This document shows positions 32,275-44,200 of a stretch of DNA of 64,000 bases, in pieces (the stretch's first letter is position 1; each line of letters begins with the position of its first letter). Source of the DNA: Cyclina sinensis (lineage: Eukaryota > Mollusca > Bivalvia > Venerida > Veneridae); assembly GCA_012932295.1 (NCBI GenBank), contig JAAONU010000004.1, positions 23,692,872 to 23,756,871 of the forward strand, in the 5' to 3' direction. A program made the translations under genes and the position numbers. The notes below the pieces were generated by a model, which was given only the letters and a program-made list of their open reading frames with translations, did no database searches and had not been told where the DNA came from.

Positions 32275-32820
32275 TTCATGGTTTCAAGCTCTCTGTCGAA
32301 ACAGAAAAATCTTCAATCAGCTTGAGTAACCTTGGTCTTTTCATTTACGAAAGCAGAATACTTGGTGGGGGGGGGGGGGTCATTCGTTTTCCCGATATTT
32401 CATTATTTCGCTATTTTCAGTTTTGAACGAGTCACAAAGAAAATAACTTGCACGTCGTAATTAACACAATACTTCACACGACAATGGTCGACATTTGATT
32501 TTTTTAATAAGCAGAAATGCAAGCAGAACAATATTCGCCTGTTTGAATATTATTTAGCCTATTTCATGCTCTGAACCTGTCTGACGAAACAGAGGAATCT
32601 CCAATCAGCTTGAGTAACCTTATTCCTTTCTTTTAACAAAGCAGATGATACTTCAGAGGGACTTGCGTTTTTTTCCCGATAATTGATTATTTCGCTATTT
32701 CAATTACAGTACGAGTCACAAATAATAGCTTGACGTCATAACTAACATAATGTTTCACGCGACAATTGTCTGCATTTGATTTTAAGCAGCAAGCAGAACC
32801 ATATTCGTCTGTATGAATTA
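32275..32820. repeat. Local tandem duplication, two units of about 270 bp
   Basis: Unit 1 (about 32275-32548) and unit 2 (about 32560-32820) share in order: CTGTC.GAAACAGA, AATCAGCTTGAGTAACCTT, TTATTTCGCTATTT, CGAGTCACAAA, ACACGACAAT/ACGCGACAAT, CATTTGATTTT, AAGCAGAAC.ATATTCG. Identity is about 75-80% by eye. Unit 1 holds a poly-G run of 13-14 bases (about 32365-32378). Unit 2 has a perfect CRE-like TGACGTCA (about 32732). The duplication ends about 135 bp before the signal-peptide exon at 32954, so it could hold duplicated promoter material; that is speculative. Confidence 0.8.
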
Positions 32821-32953
32821 CGTGCATCATTAAAAACTGATAATGACCCAAACACCTTTCCGAATCCTTGTTACCTTTATTCAAAACTACACAAAAAAGA
32901 GAATGAATACAAAACCAAGAAGTCAATGCATTCGATGTTTATTTTTTTTTCAG

Positions 32954-33073
32954 TAAAATTGCAACACTGTTATGAAAAAGTGATAGACATAGGCATAGTC
33001 AACATAATGAGACAATCATTTTTCTGGATTCTTACGGCTATGTCAGTATTCCTTACCGTTGGAAAAGGAAAAG
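32954..33073 (+). CDS. Candidate first coding exon B with signal peptide, phase 1
   Basis: The acceptor TTTATTTTTTTTTCAG precedes 53 bases, then ATG at 33007 and MRQSFFWILTAMSVFLTVGK-GK, ending one base into the next codon at AAAAG/GTATACAAC. The peptide is a textbook signal sequence in form: basic n-region (R), hydrophobic core (FFWILTAMSVFLTV), then small residues (VGKG). The donor is acceptable (GTATAC). Phase 1 matches candidate exon A. The frame is open for many codons upstream of the ATG, but that region is repeat-derived. The mature protein is unknown. The only phase-compatible downstream candidate I can propose is the 41-base exon at 37735; others ending quickly in stops lie at about 33631 and 36090. 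Confidence 0.45.
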
Positions 33074-33199
33074 GTATACAACTCAAATGTAGAAATGAAC
33101 TTAGCTTGAGTAGCACCTAAGTCTACATTACTAAGACAAACAAAGACTGTTAATATTCATTTAGCACAAAGGAACCTTAGATAATCGAAATAATTTGCG

Positions 33200-33336
33200 G
33201 TTTTGTGTGTGTTTTTTTTTGTTTTTTTTTTTTTGTTTTGTGTGTTTTTTTTTTTTTGGGGGGGGGGGGGGGGGTAAGGCGTTTTTTTGTTGTTTTTTTT
33301 GTTTTGTTTTGTTTTTGTTTTGTTTTGTTTTTTTGG
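33200..33336. repeat. Low-complexity T/G tract with a 17-base poly-G run
   Basis: Runs of T broken by single G, then about 17 G, then TTTTG units. The F/V/G peptide on one strand and the K/Q/N/T/P peptide on the other are artefacts. Confidence 0.85.
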
Positions 33337-35020
33337 AATGATATAACAATAGTTTACCTATTTCTGTTATGCAATTTAGAATCATAATAAACTATGGTAC
33401 ATCTGTATTAATGCTCATTTGATAGACATTTCTTTTTTTCTATTGACCATAGAAAACATGTTGCAATATGGCAACACTAAATTTCTCCTAATGAAAACAA
33501 AAACAAGTATTATATTGTTCATTTCATACATATCTGTTCTTGTTTATTATATATGTCAAATACATTGAGGTTTTATCGCTTATTTATTTCTCTCTGCTGA
33601 AATAAATCTCAGCTTTTATAAACTTTATGGAAACCCATTACGACTTCTTTTTATAACAAGCACCTATAATCATGCTATATTTTATGCTCAGTGCAATAGA
33701 TGCTGTTGGGTTTATTTTTCCATGAACAAATAACGCCTCATTAACTTGGAAACGTACTTAAAGACCTTGCCTTAACAGCAAAGTCTAGATAAATCGTACA
33801 AATTTTAACACTAAAAATGCCATAATTTATTGTTCTTTTACTTAAACAAAGACACATTTTACGCCGTTATGGCTTACTGTCTAGGATAACAACCAGTAGT
33901 GTAATTCATCACCGTTAACTAGAAAATGTAGCCAAACTGAATATATACTTAGTTCCTGGAGAAAAAAAAAAATAAAACGGTTTCCGAAGAAATAATGGGC
34001 ATTAAATACATCCAAGCATAGGTTATTGGCCAGTTTACTTTTCCTTTAAGTAACAATGACACATGATTTTCTGTAAACGAGAACGTAGACAAATCTAATG
34101 TCTGGTTGATTATTGTTTCAGGTTTTATAAGATAATATATTTTGTTTTAACGTTTTTCGCCTTCGACTAACTCAGCTTTTCTCCAGAAACATGAAAAAAA
34201 CCTGTATAGGACACCTTTACCCTGAACTTTTCAATTTATGGATTTATTATTAATCCCACAGGCTTAATATGTCAATAAAGTAAAAGAAAACACAGTTCTT
34301 TTGTTATTATCACTTTAAAAAACAACAACAACGTTGTAGTACGTTATCATCTACGCTATGAAAGCCTAATGACTGCTGACACACTCAAACAAAAAGCACG
34401 GTGAGTAGTTAGAAATAACAAACTATAATTACAAATAATGTACTTATCAAAACTCACTTAATCATGAGTAAATGACTGAGGTAAAAGTAAACTTCGTCAT
34501 ACATATTTTGGGTGTCAAATAAGCTATAATTAATTTTATTAGTATATATATATATTCTTTATTGAAGTCTCATCCATACATACTAACAATGTTCTGAACA
34601 ATAAGGCGAAATACGAAAGACTTTTGCCATGTAGTTTTTGGAGCAATCGATAACTAAAAGCATCAATACACATTTATTCACCATGCTTTAATGCCTTATA
34701 TCAATGAAAATGTATTGGAGCGAGCTTAATACGAATACAATAATTTTAGTGTTTTAAACCAAAACGAAAAAGCAAAATAAAGAAATATAAAAAAATGCAT
34801 AGTGGGATCTGACTGATGCCTTTTAGTGAAAGTGTCCAAAAACATACATACATTTATGGAATCAAGTTCTTTTCAGAGAGGAGGACTTGTCTTCCAAACC
34901 TCCATTTTCATAATTTCGGAAGTAAATACACAGAAATAGGACGGCAGATAAAATAATGCAAGTTTATTATAAATAAGTGTTTTATCGGAGTCAGCTGCCA
35001 CTATTTCATTCAAGGCGAAC
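33337..35020. other. No gene recognised
   Basis: Contains an acceptor-like TTTTTCTATTGACCATAG at about 33453 followed by an open frame that includes a hydrophobic run MKTKTSIILFISYISVLVYY before a stop. There is no good donor, so I do not call it an exon. A short (TA)n tract lies at 34540-34554. Confidence 0.4.
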
Positions 35021-35025
35021 GACAA

Positions 35026-35058
<33 letters not shown>

Positions 35059-35133
35059 TTATCTATCTATTTATCTATCTATCTATTTAACTATCTATCT
35101 ATCTATTTTTCTATCTATCTATTTATCTATGTG
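35026..35133. repeat. (ATCT)n microsatellite
   Basis: About 25 tetranucleotide units with occasional ATTT variants. Confidence 0.9.
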
Positions 35134-35414
35134 ATGGTAGTTTGATTGCCTTAAAACCAGCCACTTGCAAACTTTTTACAAACAAGACCCTCCTTGGCTT
35201 GAGAAAACATGGGTGAATACGAAAGGACTTAACCCAAGTTAATTACTGACGAGTCCGAAATCTGTGAAATCTTCGTAGACAGGCGAAAAGGAGAAACTCG
35301 CATTTTGTTCCAGTCTTTGTCGCACGTTTGTTCGTCAGGAAATCAGCAAAGAAGTACTATATTGCCATGAACTTCTTAGATAATTGCACACTTACATCTG
35401 AACGAGAATGAAAT

Positions 35415-35660
35415 TCTGGAACTCATGTTAGTTCGAAAGATGGCACAACAAAGCTTTATTTCATTTTGATGAATGATCATGCCCGCGAGCACAAGTCCAA
35501 CATGGAAACGAAAGAAGTACCTTCAGAAACTCCAATGGACTTGACGGACCGTTCCCCACAACTGAATCTAAATGACCACGACAGCCCTGGGATGTTCTCC
35601 AAATGCCTTATCTACCACTTTTCCAGACCTCAGACTGGCATGAGGAGAAATGTAGAGTGA
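35415..35660 (+). CDS. Protein-like ORF, possible terminal exon or processed pseudogene
   Basis: The frame is open from about 35415 to TGA at 35658-35660 and reads NSGTHVSSKDGTTKLYFILM, then NDHAREHKSNMETKEVPSET, then PMDLTDRSPQLNLNDHDSPG, then MFSKCLIYHFSRPQTGMRRN and VE. Base composition here is near 48% GC, well above the flanks, and residue usage (D, H, E, P, S, T, K) is like a real polar protein tail. An ATG-started version begins at 35469. A second frame just upstream also looks protein-like (LNENEILELMLVRKMAQQ), which would fit a frameshifted retrocopy. No acceptor of quality was found at the 5' edge. Not recognised. Confidence 0.4.
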   Translation, partial: SGTHVSSKDGTTKLYFILMNDHAREHKSNMETKEVPSETPMDLTDRSPQLNLNDHDSPGMFSKCLIYHFSRPQTGMRRNVE

Positions 35661-35760
35661 AACACCTCACCAAAAACTGGATCCGCAGCATACAGTTGTG
35701 CTACAAAGTTGTAGTGTAGACCCATTGTCATCATATTTGACGCTGATACTCGATTTTGAA

Positions 35761-37345
35761 AATTAAGACTTTTTTAAGTTTATTTGATGTTTCATGGTTT
35801 CTTTAATTCATAAAATTTATTTTATTTTATTTGTTATACTTTCAATCACAATGAAGTAAAATTATTTTTTTATCTATGATTCTTATTAAGTTTTGAGAAG
35901 TATACAAATAATTAAGAGTTTGTTGCTTTTCGGTTATGTTTTAATTTGTGTTCGGATATGAAAAATACAAAAAAAAACTTCTGTGTTTGTTATTTGATAT
36001 CTTACATGCAGTCTGTTATTCAGAATCAAAATCCCAGAATGCATAAATTTCCATTTTTTCTTGTTGACTGCTGCTTGTTTTCTTTGACAGAGATTGTTCC
36101 AAATTTTGCATTTTTACTCAACGTTATAGAAATTTTCCATGTTTCATCAACATTATTTGAGAAAACTAAAACAAAATGACAAGAAGTACAAAATGATCGT
36201 AACATCAGCAAACTGAAGTTTAGAATCTTTGTATTCTATAAATTGTTTCATCACAGTATGAAGGTGTTCATCTTCACGTGCTTCAAATGTCTTCATTACT
36301 GCCTTTTTTGGGGTAAAAAAGAACCGAATATTATCGGAAAAAAAGCATTAACACACCACATTAAGGGCAACGTGTCTCATTGAAATAATAAATGATCTCA
36401 AGCGATCTCGTTTTTAGTATTAGCTTGCTATATAAATGAATATCCTCTTTCTATATTTCAAACTGATGCGTATTGTCCGTACAATGATTCATTTTTTTAC
36501 TAATTGTCGATGGAATGAGGAAATCAGACAAAGAAACTGCTGAAATGTCCTAATCTGAAATTCTTTTTTTTTATTTTGAAAACTGGTCTCTGAACTTAAT
36601 GATAACTACAGACTGTTTTAGTAAAATACACTTTTGTATTAACAGGCCAGATGGCTTTATTCTAAAATATTTGAAAAGAGCGTAATGCAAGAAGAATACT
36701 GGAATCATTATTTACACATTAATTTAGTGTTTTTAAATTAACAAATATTTTTTGATAATGTACCAGTAAAACAAATATATGTATTATTTCCCTTTCAAGA
36801 ACATAATTTTGTTTGAATTTTGATTCAAAGAAAAATGAATAACGTTTCTTACATAGATATGCCAATACAGGTAAAATATACACTCAAAAAGACATGTTAA
36901 AACGACTAGATTGTATCTTTATTCCTGTGGTTGAATATAACTTTGTAAACACCCACTGTCTTGTTGTTGTTGTTCGCGTTGGTGGTGTTAATCACTTTTT
37001 ATTGCAGATGCGTAGTCACATGTAGTTGTTGTATACAGTGCGTTTCAATTCTACTGAGATAACTTAAAATGGCAGTACATGTTTTTGTCACGCTATTCTA
37101 TTACTAACTAGAATAATTAACATACAACAAATTTGAGTCATCACACACTATACGAATTTTGTACATTGTCATTCTAAATAATTAGTAATAAATATACTTT
37201 TTTTATATTCTAAGCATTAGATATGGAATGAATACCTAGAAAATATAGCCTTCCATTTAATACACGTTTATTTCTTTTGTGTGGTTAAAATCAGAACTAA
37301 ATAGCGACACATAGTTTAGATCAAAAATAAATATAGAGGAATATT
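35761..37345. other. AT-rich stretch, one acceptor-bounded open frame
   Basis: At about 36091 a good acceptor (GTTTTCTTTGACAG) precedes a frame open for 28 codons to TGA at 36179 (EIVPNFAFLLNVIEIFHVSS and so on). The phase would fit a phase 1 donor such as that at 33073, but the peptide is not convincing. Nothing else was recognised. Confidence 0.35.
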
Positions 37346-37349
37346 TAAA

Positions 37350-37515
37350 ATTTTACATTTAAGGTACTACTTTTGTGTTTTTAGGTGAGAAATATAGGTT
37401 ACATATACAGAACTACTTTTGTGTTTTTAGGCAAGAAATATAGGTTACATGTACAGTACTACTTTTGTGTTTTTAGGCAAAAAATATAGGTTACATGTAA
37501 AGTATTGCCTTTGGA
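37350..37515. repeat. 46-bp minisatellite, about three and a half units
   Basis: TACTACTTTTGTGTTTTTAG-GCAAGAAATATAGGTTACATGTACAG repeats at 37365, 37411 and 37457, with partial units on both sides. Each unit contains an acceptor-like TTTTGTGTTTTTAG. Confidence 0.85.
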
Positions 37516-37734
37516 GGTTTAGATGAGTTATAAAAAGCGAGAAGTGAACAATAATGTGTTACATTTAAAGTACGGCATTTGTTTGGATTTTATTGGATTT
37601 TTTATGTTTTGGAAAACCATTGCGATCAATGAAATGAGAAACAAATTAACAGATAAATGGCACAACAAATAACTAAAAAATAAATTGATAATGCATCTTA
37701 TTTGTTTTATCTGAATAGGTGTTCTGTCTTTGCA

Positions 37735-37775
37735 GGACTTTGTCTGAAAATCACCAACGAACTACGACTACAATC
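37735..37775 (+). CDS. Candidate 41-nt mini-exon (weak)
   Basis: GTGTTCTGTCTTTGCAG precedes 41 bases ending at a GTATGT donor. In the frame demanded by a phase 1 upstream exon (two leading bases GA completing G-GA), it reads LCLKITNELRLQS with no stop; the other two frames are less compatible (one stops at once). This matches the phase of both candidate signal-peptide exons upstream, but with only 13 codons the agreement could easily be chance. Confidence 0.22.
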
Positions 37776-37779
37776 AGTA

Positions 37780-40020
37780 TGTATTTAAAATGACCAAGCC
37801 AGCGACTGACCAGTGATATATAATGCATAACTACTTTACTGGCTAATTTGTTATAAAATGAAAATCGATTGATACTTTAAAGACAGAATTTAAGACACTC
37901 AGCAAACTTCACGTCACAAAAAAATCAACGATTCTGTATGTAAATATGTCAATATTTAACTGCTGTACTAGGAGTTTTAAATAGGGCAGTTAATTTTTAA
38001 AGCAAAGGAATATTTTTTTTTTTATTTTAGAGTTTGCCATTTAAGAGAATTCAGAGAAAGGCACTCAGCTTGAATATTAATTAGTTTTTATATTCAAAAT
38101 TACGGGAGAAAGCCTTCTAGAGAAAATTGATATACACCAGCTGAGTTTATGTCTGGCATAAACTCTAATATAAGCATTATATAAAGTCTTATGTAATCTC
38201 AGAGGGCACTGGTCGAGCTGGGACGTTTAACATGAATTACTAAATGCAAAAATATTGCTTAGGTATGTATATTTAATGTCATTTCTAGTAATCAGAAAGC
38301 TTCTTGTTTACAGAAAATAGTATTATGATTTACATACTATGGCCGCATGGCGCCAGAATGCATGTAACTTTTTTATGATAGACAGGAGCAAAAGAAATCG
38401 CTACGAAGTCCAACCATCGTCATTTACAAACAACTCTAAAATTGCGCTTGCATTACGATTCTTACGATTCGTCAGTTTTAAGACTGAAATCTTTTAGAAA
38501 CGGAGATGATAAATATTTCTGAGGTTGTCTTTTATATCCGAAACATGTTGTTAATTATTACTTACGTTTGTGTCAGAATTTACACAGTGCTGATCTGTGA
38601 CTGGTTAAATTATTTAGAAAAACAATCAAGTTATACAACGTACATTTATTTGATGACAAACTACCAATTTAGCCCATAATCCCTGTTCTGATTTGAATAT
38701 GAACCTTTTTTTGAAAATAAAAACTGGTCCGTGTCAAGACGTCATAGAAATGTAACCTCATGAAATTTGACAAAATGAAAGGAACAAAGACGATTTGATT
38801 TCTCAGTAAGATAATAATGATCCTTCTTTAAATAAGACGAAAAAATGTCTTTTGAACTGGACAATGCTGTCTTACATTAACGGATTGTCCGTATTTACGT
38901 TGAATAAACCTGACTGATTCAAATGTATGTTCTCAGTTTGCAGACAAGTGTGGAACGTACAATATCATCTCGATATTTAAACTGAAAATTAAGACCAACA
39001 ATGGCATAAACCATTCTAGTAAAGTTAACGTTAAATCAGTCTAACTGCATATCGTGTATTTATGTTAGCTAGCAAAAATGTCTATCTAAACAAGCTCCAA
39101 CACATTTCCTCGTCAACAGTAAAACTGCTCATAGATATTGTAGCAAAATACTTGTCCATGTTGACACATGTTCGAGCTTGATTCAGATAAAAAATCATTG
39201 CCTATCTCATGTAAACTCAGGATGTCAACAAATTAACTCATGAGAAGAGCCAGTCATTCAATATATATACTAGTTTTCTGTGAGATGGCCCGAAAGACAT
39301 TGACCCAAGAATCTGCAAATATAGAATCTTGTAACATTGATTGCACAGCAATTTGGTTTGCTTTAGAAACAGTATAGGAATACAGAATGTAAACAATATG
39401 TATTGCAACTCAAAATCATTAAACATTGTATCGAATGACACTACGGTTCAGTTCCGTCTCTGCTATGTATGATAATCAGTCCATTACATAACACATTAAT
39501 TGTATCTTTAGAATTATCTTAGTTTGTTCTATATTTATAGAAAAATGATAACAGCATTTCTTCCAATAAGTAATCTGTAAACGCATTAACTAAAAGCATA
39601 ACAGACCATGTCTAATAAGGCATAGACTGTGACTATACTTACAGAAAATAATTTTATCTAAAATATATTTAAAAGTTTTCGAAAAATTATTATTTACTGC
39701 CAAAAATGTACTTAAGTTATTTCCATTCAAGTGTTCATTTTATCCTATTATATACTATTATAACAAAGCTGTAACTGGAAACGTAGAGTTAGGAACCGCA
39801 GAAATATAAAACGCAGAAATCCTTCCATTTTTTAGGAAAAATAGAAATATTGACCGCAGAAATAACCTCCTTTACGGTAAGTAAACCATAGCATCTTCAA
39901 CAGCTCATTTAGTTACCTAAAGCTTTCCAACATAGAGTTATTTTAATGAATTACGCAATTAAATAACTAAACCATTTTCATCTAGAGCAGCTGATCGAGT
40001 GAGCTGAAGAAAAACTTTCT
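37780..40020. other. No gene recognised
   Basis: Unique AT-rich sequence. Repeated CGCAGAAAT words at 39800-39865 hint at a very short decayed repeat before a donor-like ACG/GTAAGT at 39876. Confidence 0.4.
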
Positions 40021-40024
40021 CCTG

Positions 40025-40805
40025 CACAGAATTTGAACAAAACGGTCATGATGGCACGGAAGCGCTCACCTGAGTACAAAACAAGAAATAATCAAACGAG
40101 GGCATAATTTTAATAATATATGTAGAGATCCACTAGGAAAGCTTCAGACCAAATTTCAGACGTCTCAGCCTTATGCCCTCTGACAAGGAAATTTCCTGAT
40201 ACTTTGACTATATGTAAAATATCATAATTTGAACAAACTTCATTGAGGTTTGTTAGGCAATGCTACACGTCTCACTCTTGCGGCTGGTTTCTGACAAGAA
40301 GATTTTTAAATGATTTGCTTATAGAAACCAAAAAGGGGCAGAACCAAGAATGACTGCAATAGCAAAGTTTGAACAATATTTGCAAATGTAAACTGAACAA
40401 TGCTTCATAGCAAATGTTAGAACTCCGGGCTTTGTGGCTTTGTGAGAAAAATTTGAAAGACTTTCCAAAATATTTCTTTGTAAAACATATGGCACCTTTG
40501 AATAACCTTTGGGACATGATTTGAACAAGAAGCCCATATGATAATGTTACAACTAAATTCAGGGTGTTAAGCCTACTGGTTTAAGACGAGATTTTTTATT
40601 AGTCTTGCTGCCAAATCAACCAGAGTTCTACATGGAATGGAATTCTTTGAAAGATATTGATAGAACTTTATGCAAGGAACATTTCTGTCATTTTTTATAG
40701 TCTTCTATATGGCAGTTTTGGAGAAAAGACTTTTTTCAGTAAAAACTGATGACACACAATTGACAGAAATGCTCAACCTGAGCATATGCTCAAGCTAATA
40801 AAGAC
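40025..40805 (+). mobile_element. Old dispersed repeat of bivalve type
   Basis: The start (AACGGTCATGATGGCACGGAAGCGCTCACCTGAG) resembles the ACCATGATGGTCCTGAATCGCTCACCT motif I associate with repeats widespread in bivalve genomes. The body contains GGGCATAATTTTAATAATA and CCAAATTTCAGACGTCTCAGCC-type segments, and the end CTCAACCTGAGCATATGCTCAAGCTAA includes a short inverted GAGCATATGCTC. The overlapping minus-strand ORFs (40272-40537) are repeat-borne. Subunits are too decayed to delimit. Confidence 0.5.
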
Positions 40806-41044
40806 TGATGTAATATAATTAGTAATAACATTCACTAAACTTGTCTCGTAATTCAGGAATGTGCATAGTTATTGGTCTACGATTCCAGACGATAAAAAAT
40901 GTTCAATCCTTCACAACTGACAGGAAATAAGTAAAGATAGCATTTTGAAAATGCTAAAATTTTAGTAGAATAAAATGAGTAAAGAATTAAGTGCTTGTTT
41001 ATTATCGTGTCACCCCTACTGAAAGGGCCAGCTCCTGGCTTATA

Positions 41045-41238
41045 AAATACCTCTATTAGGGTACACATTTATTCCCCGATTCCTTATCCTTGTGCCCGGT
41101 GGATAGGCGATCGGTAACCATTCTTTAACTGGCGGCTCCCCAAAAGGCCGCATCAGAAGCCACTGACAGGACTCGAACCGTCGACCTCCCACTCCGTAAC
41201 GGACGCCTTATCCACTACGCCACGGAGACGGTTAAAAG
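41045..41238 (-). mobile_element. tRNA-Arg-like SINE, minus strand
   Basis: On the minus strand the head carries an A-box-like GTGGCGTAGTGGATAAGGCG and a B box GGTTCGAGTCC with tRNA-like spacing. GGATAAGGCGTC...GGTTCGAGTCC is typical of tRNA-Arg. The anticodon arm does not form seven-base-loop pairing with a U33, the T arm mismatches, and there is no matching acceptor stem, so it is not a functional tRNA. A GC-rich body follows (GGCTTCTGATGCGGCC, GGGGAGCCGCCAGTT, ACCGATCGCCTATCCACCGG). The high GC and well-kept promoter boxes suggest a relatively young copy. Assignment to a named SINE family would need a library search. Confidence 0.7.
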
Positions 41239-41239
41239 A

Positions 41240-44200
41240 TATGGAACGGATGGACTGGCTCCCTGGTTCACCATCCCTAAAGCACTACATTTCTGCTTCA
41301 GTTAATTTTTTCTTAGAATTTGCCTTAGCAGTCTTAATGAGCAAGACCATGTTACATGAAGACAGTGCATGATAGCAAAATATCGTGCAAACAAAGTGCG
41401 CATGTTTACAAAGACCTGTCAGAGGAGTTTATGGTTTACATCAGGACCATGTTAATTTTGTTTCAATGAACTGAAACAGAATAGAAATTTACCGAAAACT
41501 ATCAAACCACACAACATCATGCACAAAATATATGGTGCTCAGCAAACTTTAAGTACATATTACATAGAAACACATTTTTCTCTTAAAAGCAAAAGTAAGC
41601 GAATATTTCTTATAAAATTATAAAACAAATGCTGACGTTTGCTGATACTTTTGACATTTATTGGGTATGCTTATTTACCGCATTGGTTTACTAGTATTTT
41701 ATTTCGAATTATTAGATTGTATCTACGTGTTTTCGTTAGAACATCAGTCGAGCAGTGTAGTGCGGTACAGTGTAAATGTAATACAACGAAACAAACGCGA
41801 CAGACTGCAGCGTTTTCAGATAAATAGGTTTGAAGAATGCATCAGATTGTGATTCTAGTAGTCCGCTCTGTACCTCTGCTCCTGAGATTTGTAGAAACGG
41901 GGCATAAAGAACTGTCCATCAATATGTATCTCTCATAGTGAAATAAACATCAAATACCAACTTCCCCGTCTTCTCTTAGCTTTCGTTTCTTCTTTTTTCG
42001 TATCAGCATGTTGTTTATATGCTTTTATAGAATTTTCTCAGCCTCTCATATGCCTTAATTTCTCAGTGTCACAGCTGATGTTTATAGCTACTTTCATTAT
42101 CCGACACAATTTTAACCGACATTGAAAAAAAGGTGTCAATTGCAAATCCATACGAAATCTTTCTCACAATCTTATATATCTAAGTGCCCGTGATCAATTA
42201 ATATCTCATCAGATTTGTATATTCTTTATTCTTATAGACTTAGCAAATAGATAAATGATCGCAGGTTTCCTCTATGAGAACTAAAAAATATTCACGTCAC
42301 TTTCGCCAAGTCTACCTACACATGTACGAAATATAAAAATTTGAAGTTACATTAAGGTTTGTTTTATGTCAATTTCTAGCGCGTATATCGTTTTTCTTGT
42401 GACTTGCAAATGAACTTTCTTTGATAAATGAGCATTGTTAAGTCAGGCAACAGATGTGTACCCATTATCGCGCAAATGAAATCACAGGAATAATGCCTTC
42501 GAAGAAAAATATATGTCAACAAAGAGGTTAAAAATGACACATCTGTTCTTAAAATATATGACGACTGGATGAAAAGTATTCATTGCATTAAGAATCAGTA
42601 ACATATTGAATCCATCTTTTTTGAAATAGCTAAATGTTTGTAGGTAAATGCATAGTCTATGATTTATAAAACTTATAAGCAAAATGCACATGGCGGTGTA
42701 ACTAAAATTTCCTTAGGAAACCACAAAGCAAGTCCGTTTCCTTACTAAAAAGAATTAAACATTTAAAGTTCAAGAAAAGAACACTATTTACAGTATGTCA
42801 ACATTATCTTCTGCTTGCATTTGCGCACGCATGATTGGGTAATTTTGACTTCAATCACACAGACTGCCAATCTGTCTAATACAAAATGCAATACACTGTA
42901 AAGGAAAATAGAAGATATTTGAAAAGATTACGAGAAACTTGAAATGCTTTCCTAAACAAGAATGAAATTTAAGTCTAAAAAGTATGCTTCCAAGTATAGA
43001 AAAAACAGGCAACAGACTATGGAACAAGTATAAGAACGTCTGGACTTTCTAACATTTAAGTGCTAAGACATCACTCTAATTTGGTAAGGCATCACTCTAA
43101 TTATTGACTGATAATACAATGCGATAATGAAATATTGGTGCTTTTAAAAAGTTTGTTTAGAGCCTATAAGGAACTTTAATAAAAAATATCACTGCAATCA
43201 AAGTCGCTTCCAAAACGTCCGATATATAGTCTTTGCGTTACATCAAATAAATGCTGTATTTGCAGGAGGTTATCACTGATGAAAATTGTCTAATACAAAT
43301 AAGTTCTTATTTACACAATTAACATATATGTTTTCTAGCCTCAGGAATTTTTGTAAAAAAGAAAAATAGGCGAAAATGTCCTTCAAAGTTCTGTGGTTTA
43401 ATACATTAAAGTAACCTACTGCTAATGCGTGAATAGATTTTTATTAATAAGTCCAGGAGGAGATATTGCAGACGCACCCTAATCTTACAGACATGAAAGT
43501 GTGCAACAGAATTATGCGATGCATCTCGAAAAATACAATCAAGAAAGGAATTCGTAGACAGGTCCTCCAACGCTCTTGACCATTGAGCCAAAAGAATTTA
43601 TTCCATGACGCATGTGCAAGAGGCTGTATTTATACAATTATACGCCGTTGTACACTGCATGCACCGTGACAGAAGGCTTATATTTTTACAGTATTGTATT
43701 GCTGAAATCTTATGTATATAAATAATAGAAATGTTGATTACAAATTAAAAAGAACAATATTTTATTGCAAACTACTGCAATATTTTTTTCTATAATGAAA
43801 AGTAATTAACTGGAATGCCCTGGCTGCAGCTAAGGCTATTGTAACGCCTAGACGAACCTGGTTGAGGATATTTGGCAAAAAAATCTGGCAATAGTAGGTT
43901 GTATGCGCAACGGTTCAGAATTAATGCTTCATGCAATAGAATGCATGCAAACTGACTGGATTTCGGTAAAGTGTTTAAAGAAAAAATCAGTAAACCACAA
44001 ACTGTTTGCAAATGACGCAAATAAATATATTAACAAGTGGCATATATTAAAATATGACTGTGGACCCTTGGCTTTAAACTAACACTGTATTGACAATTTA
44101 CATGCATTTCATTGCAGATAATATAACTGAAAAGGGAAAATTACTGTAGAAAGTAACTTACCGCTACATTTAAACCATGTACCACATTACGATTTCGAAT

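Noticed and set aside
33161..33387. Overlapping ORFs of F/V/G and K/Q/N/T/P
   Set aside because: They are translations of a T/G homopolymer-rich tract.
35026..35133. Regular spacing suggestive of a CRISPR-like array
   Set aside because: It is a plain ATCT tetranucleotide microsatellite without spacers; CRISPR arrays are also not expected in an animal genome.
41130..41238. A functional tRNA-Arg gene on the minus strand
   Set aside because: A and B boxes are present but the anticodon loop lacks U33, the T arm and acceptor stem do not pair, and a SINE-like body follows.
44101..44165. ATTTCATTGCAG ... GTAACTTACC as a plus-strand exon
   Set aside because: Short, with stops in the frames tested and a weak donor; similar TTTCATTGCAG words occur elsewhere (52556-52566) without exon structure.
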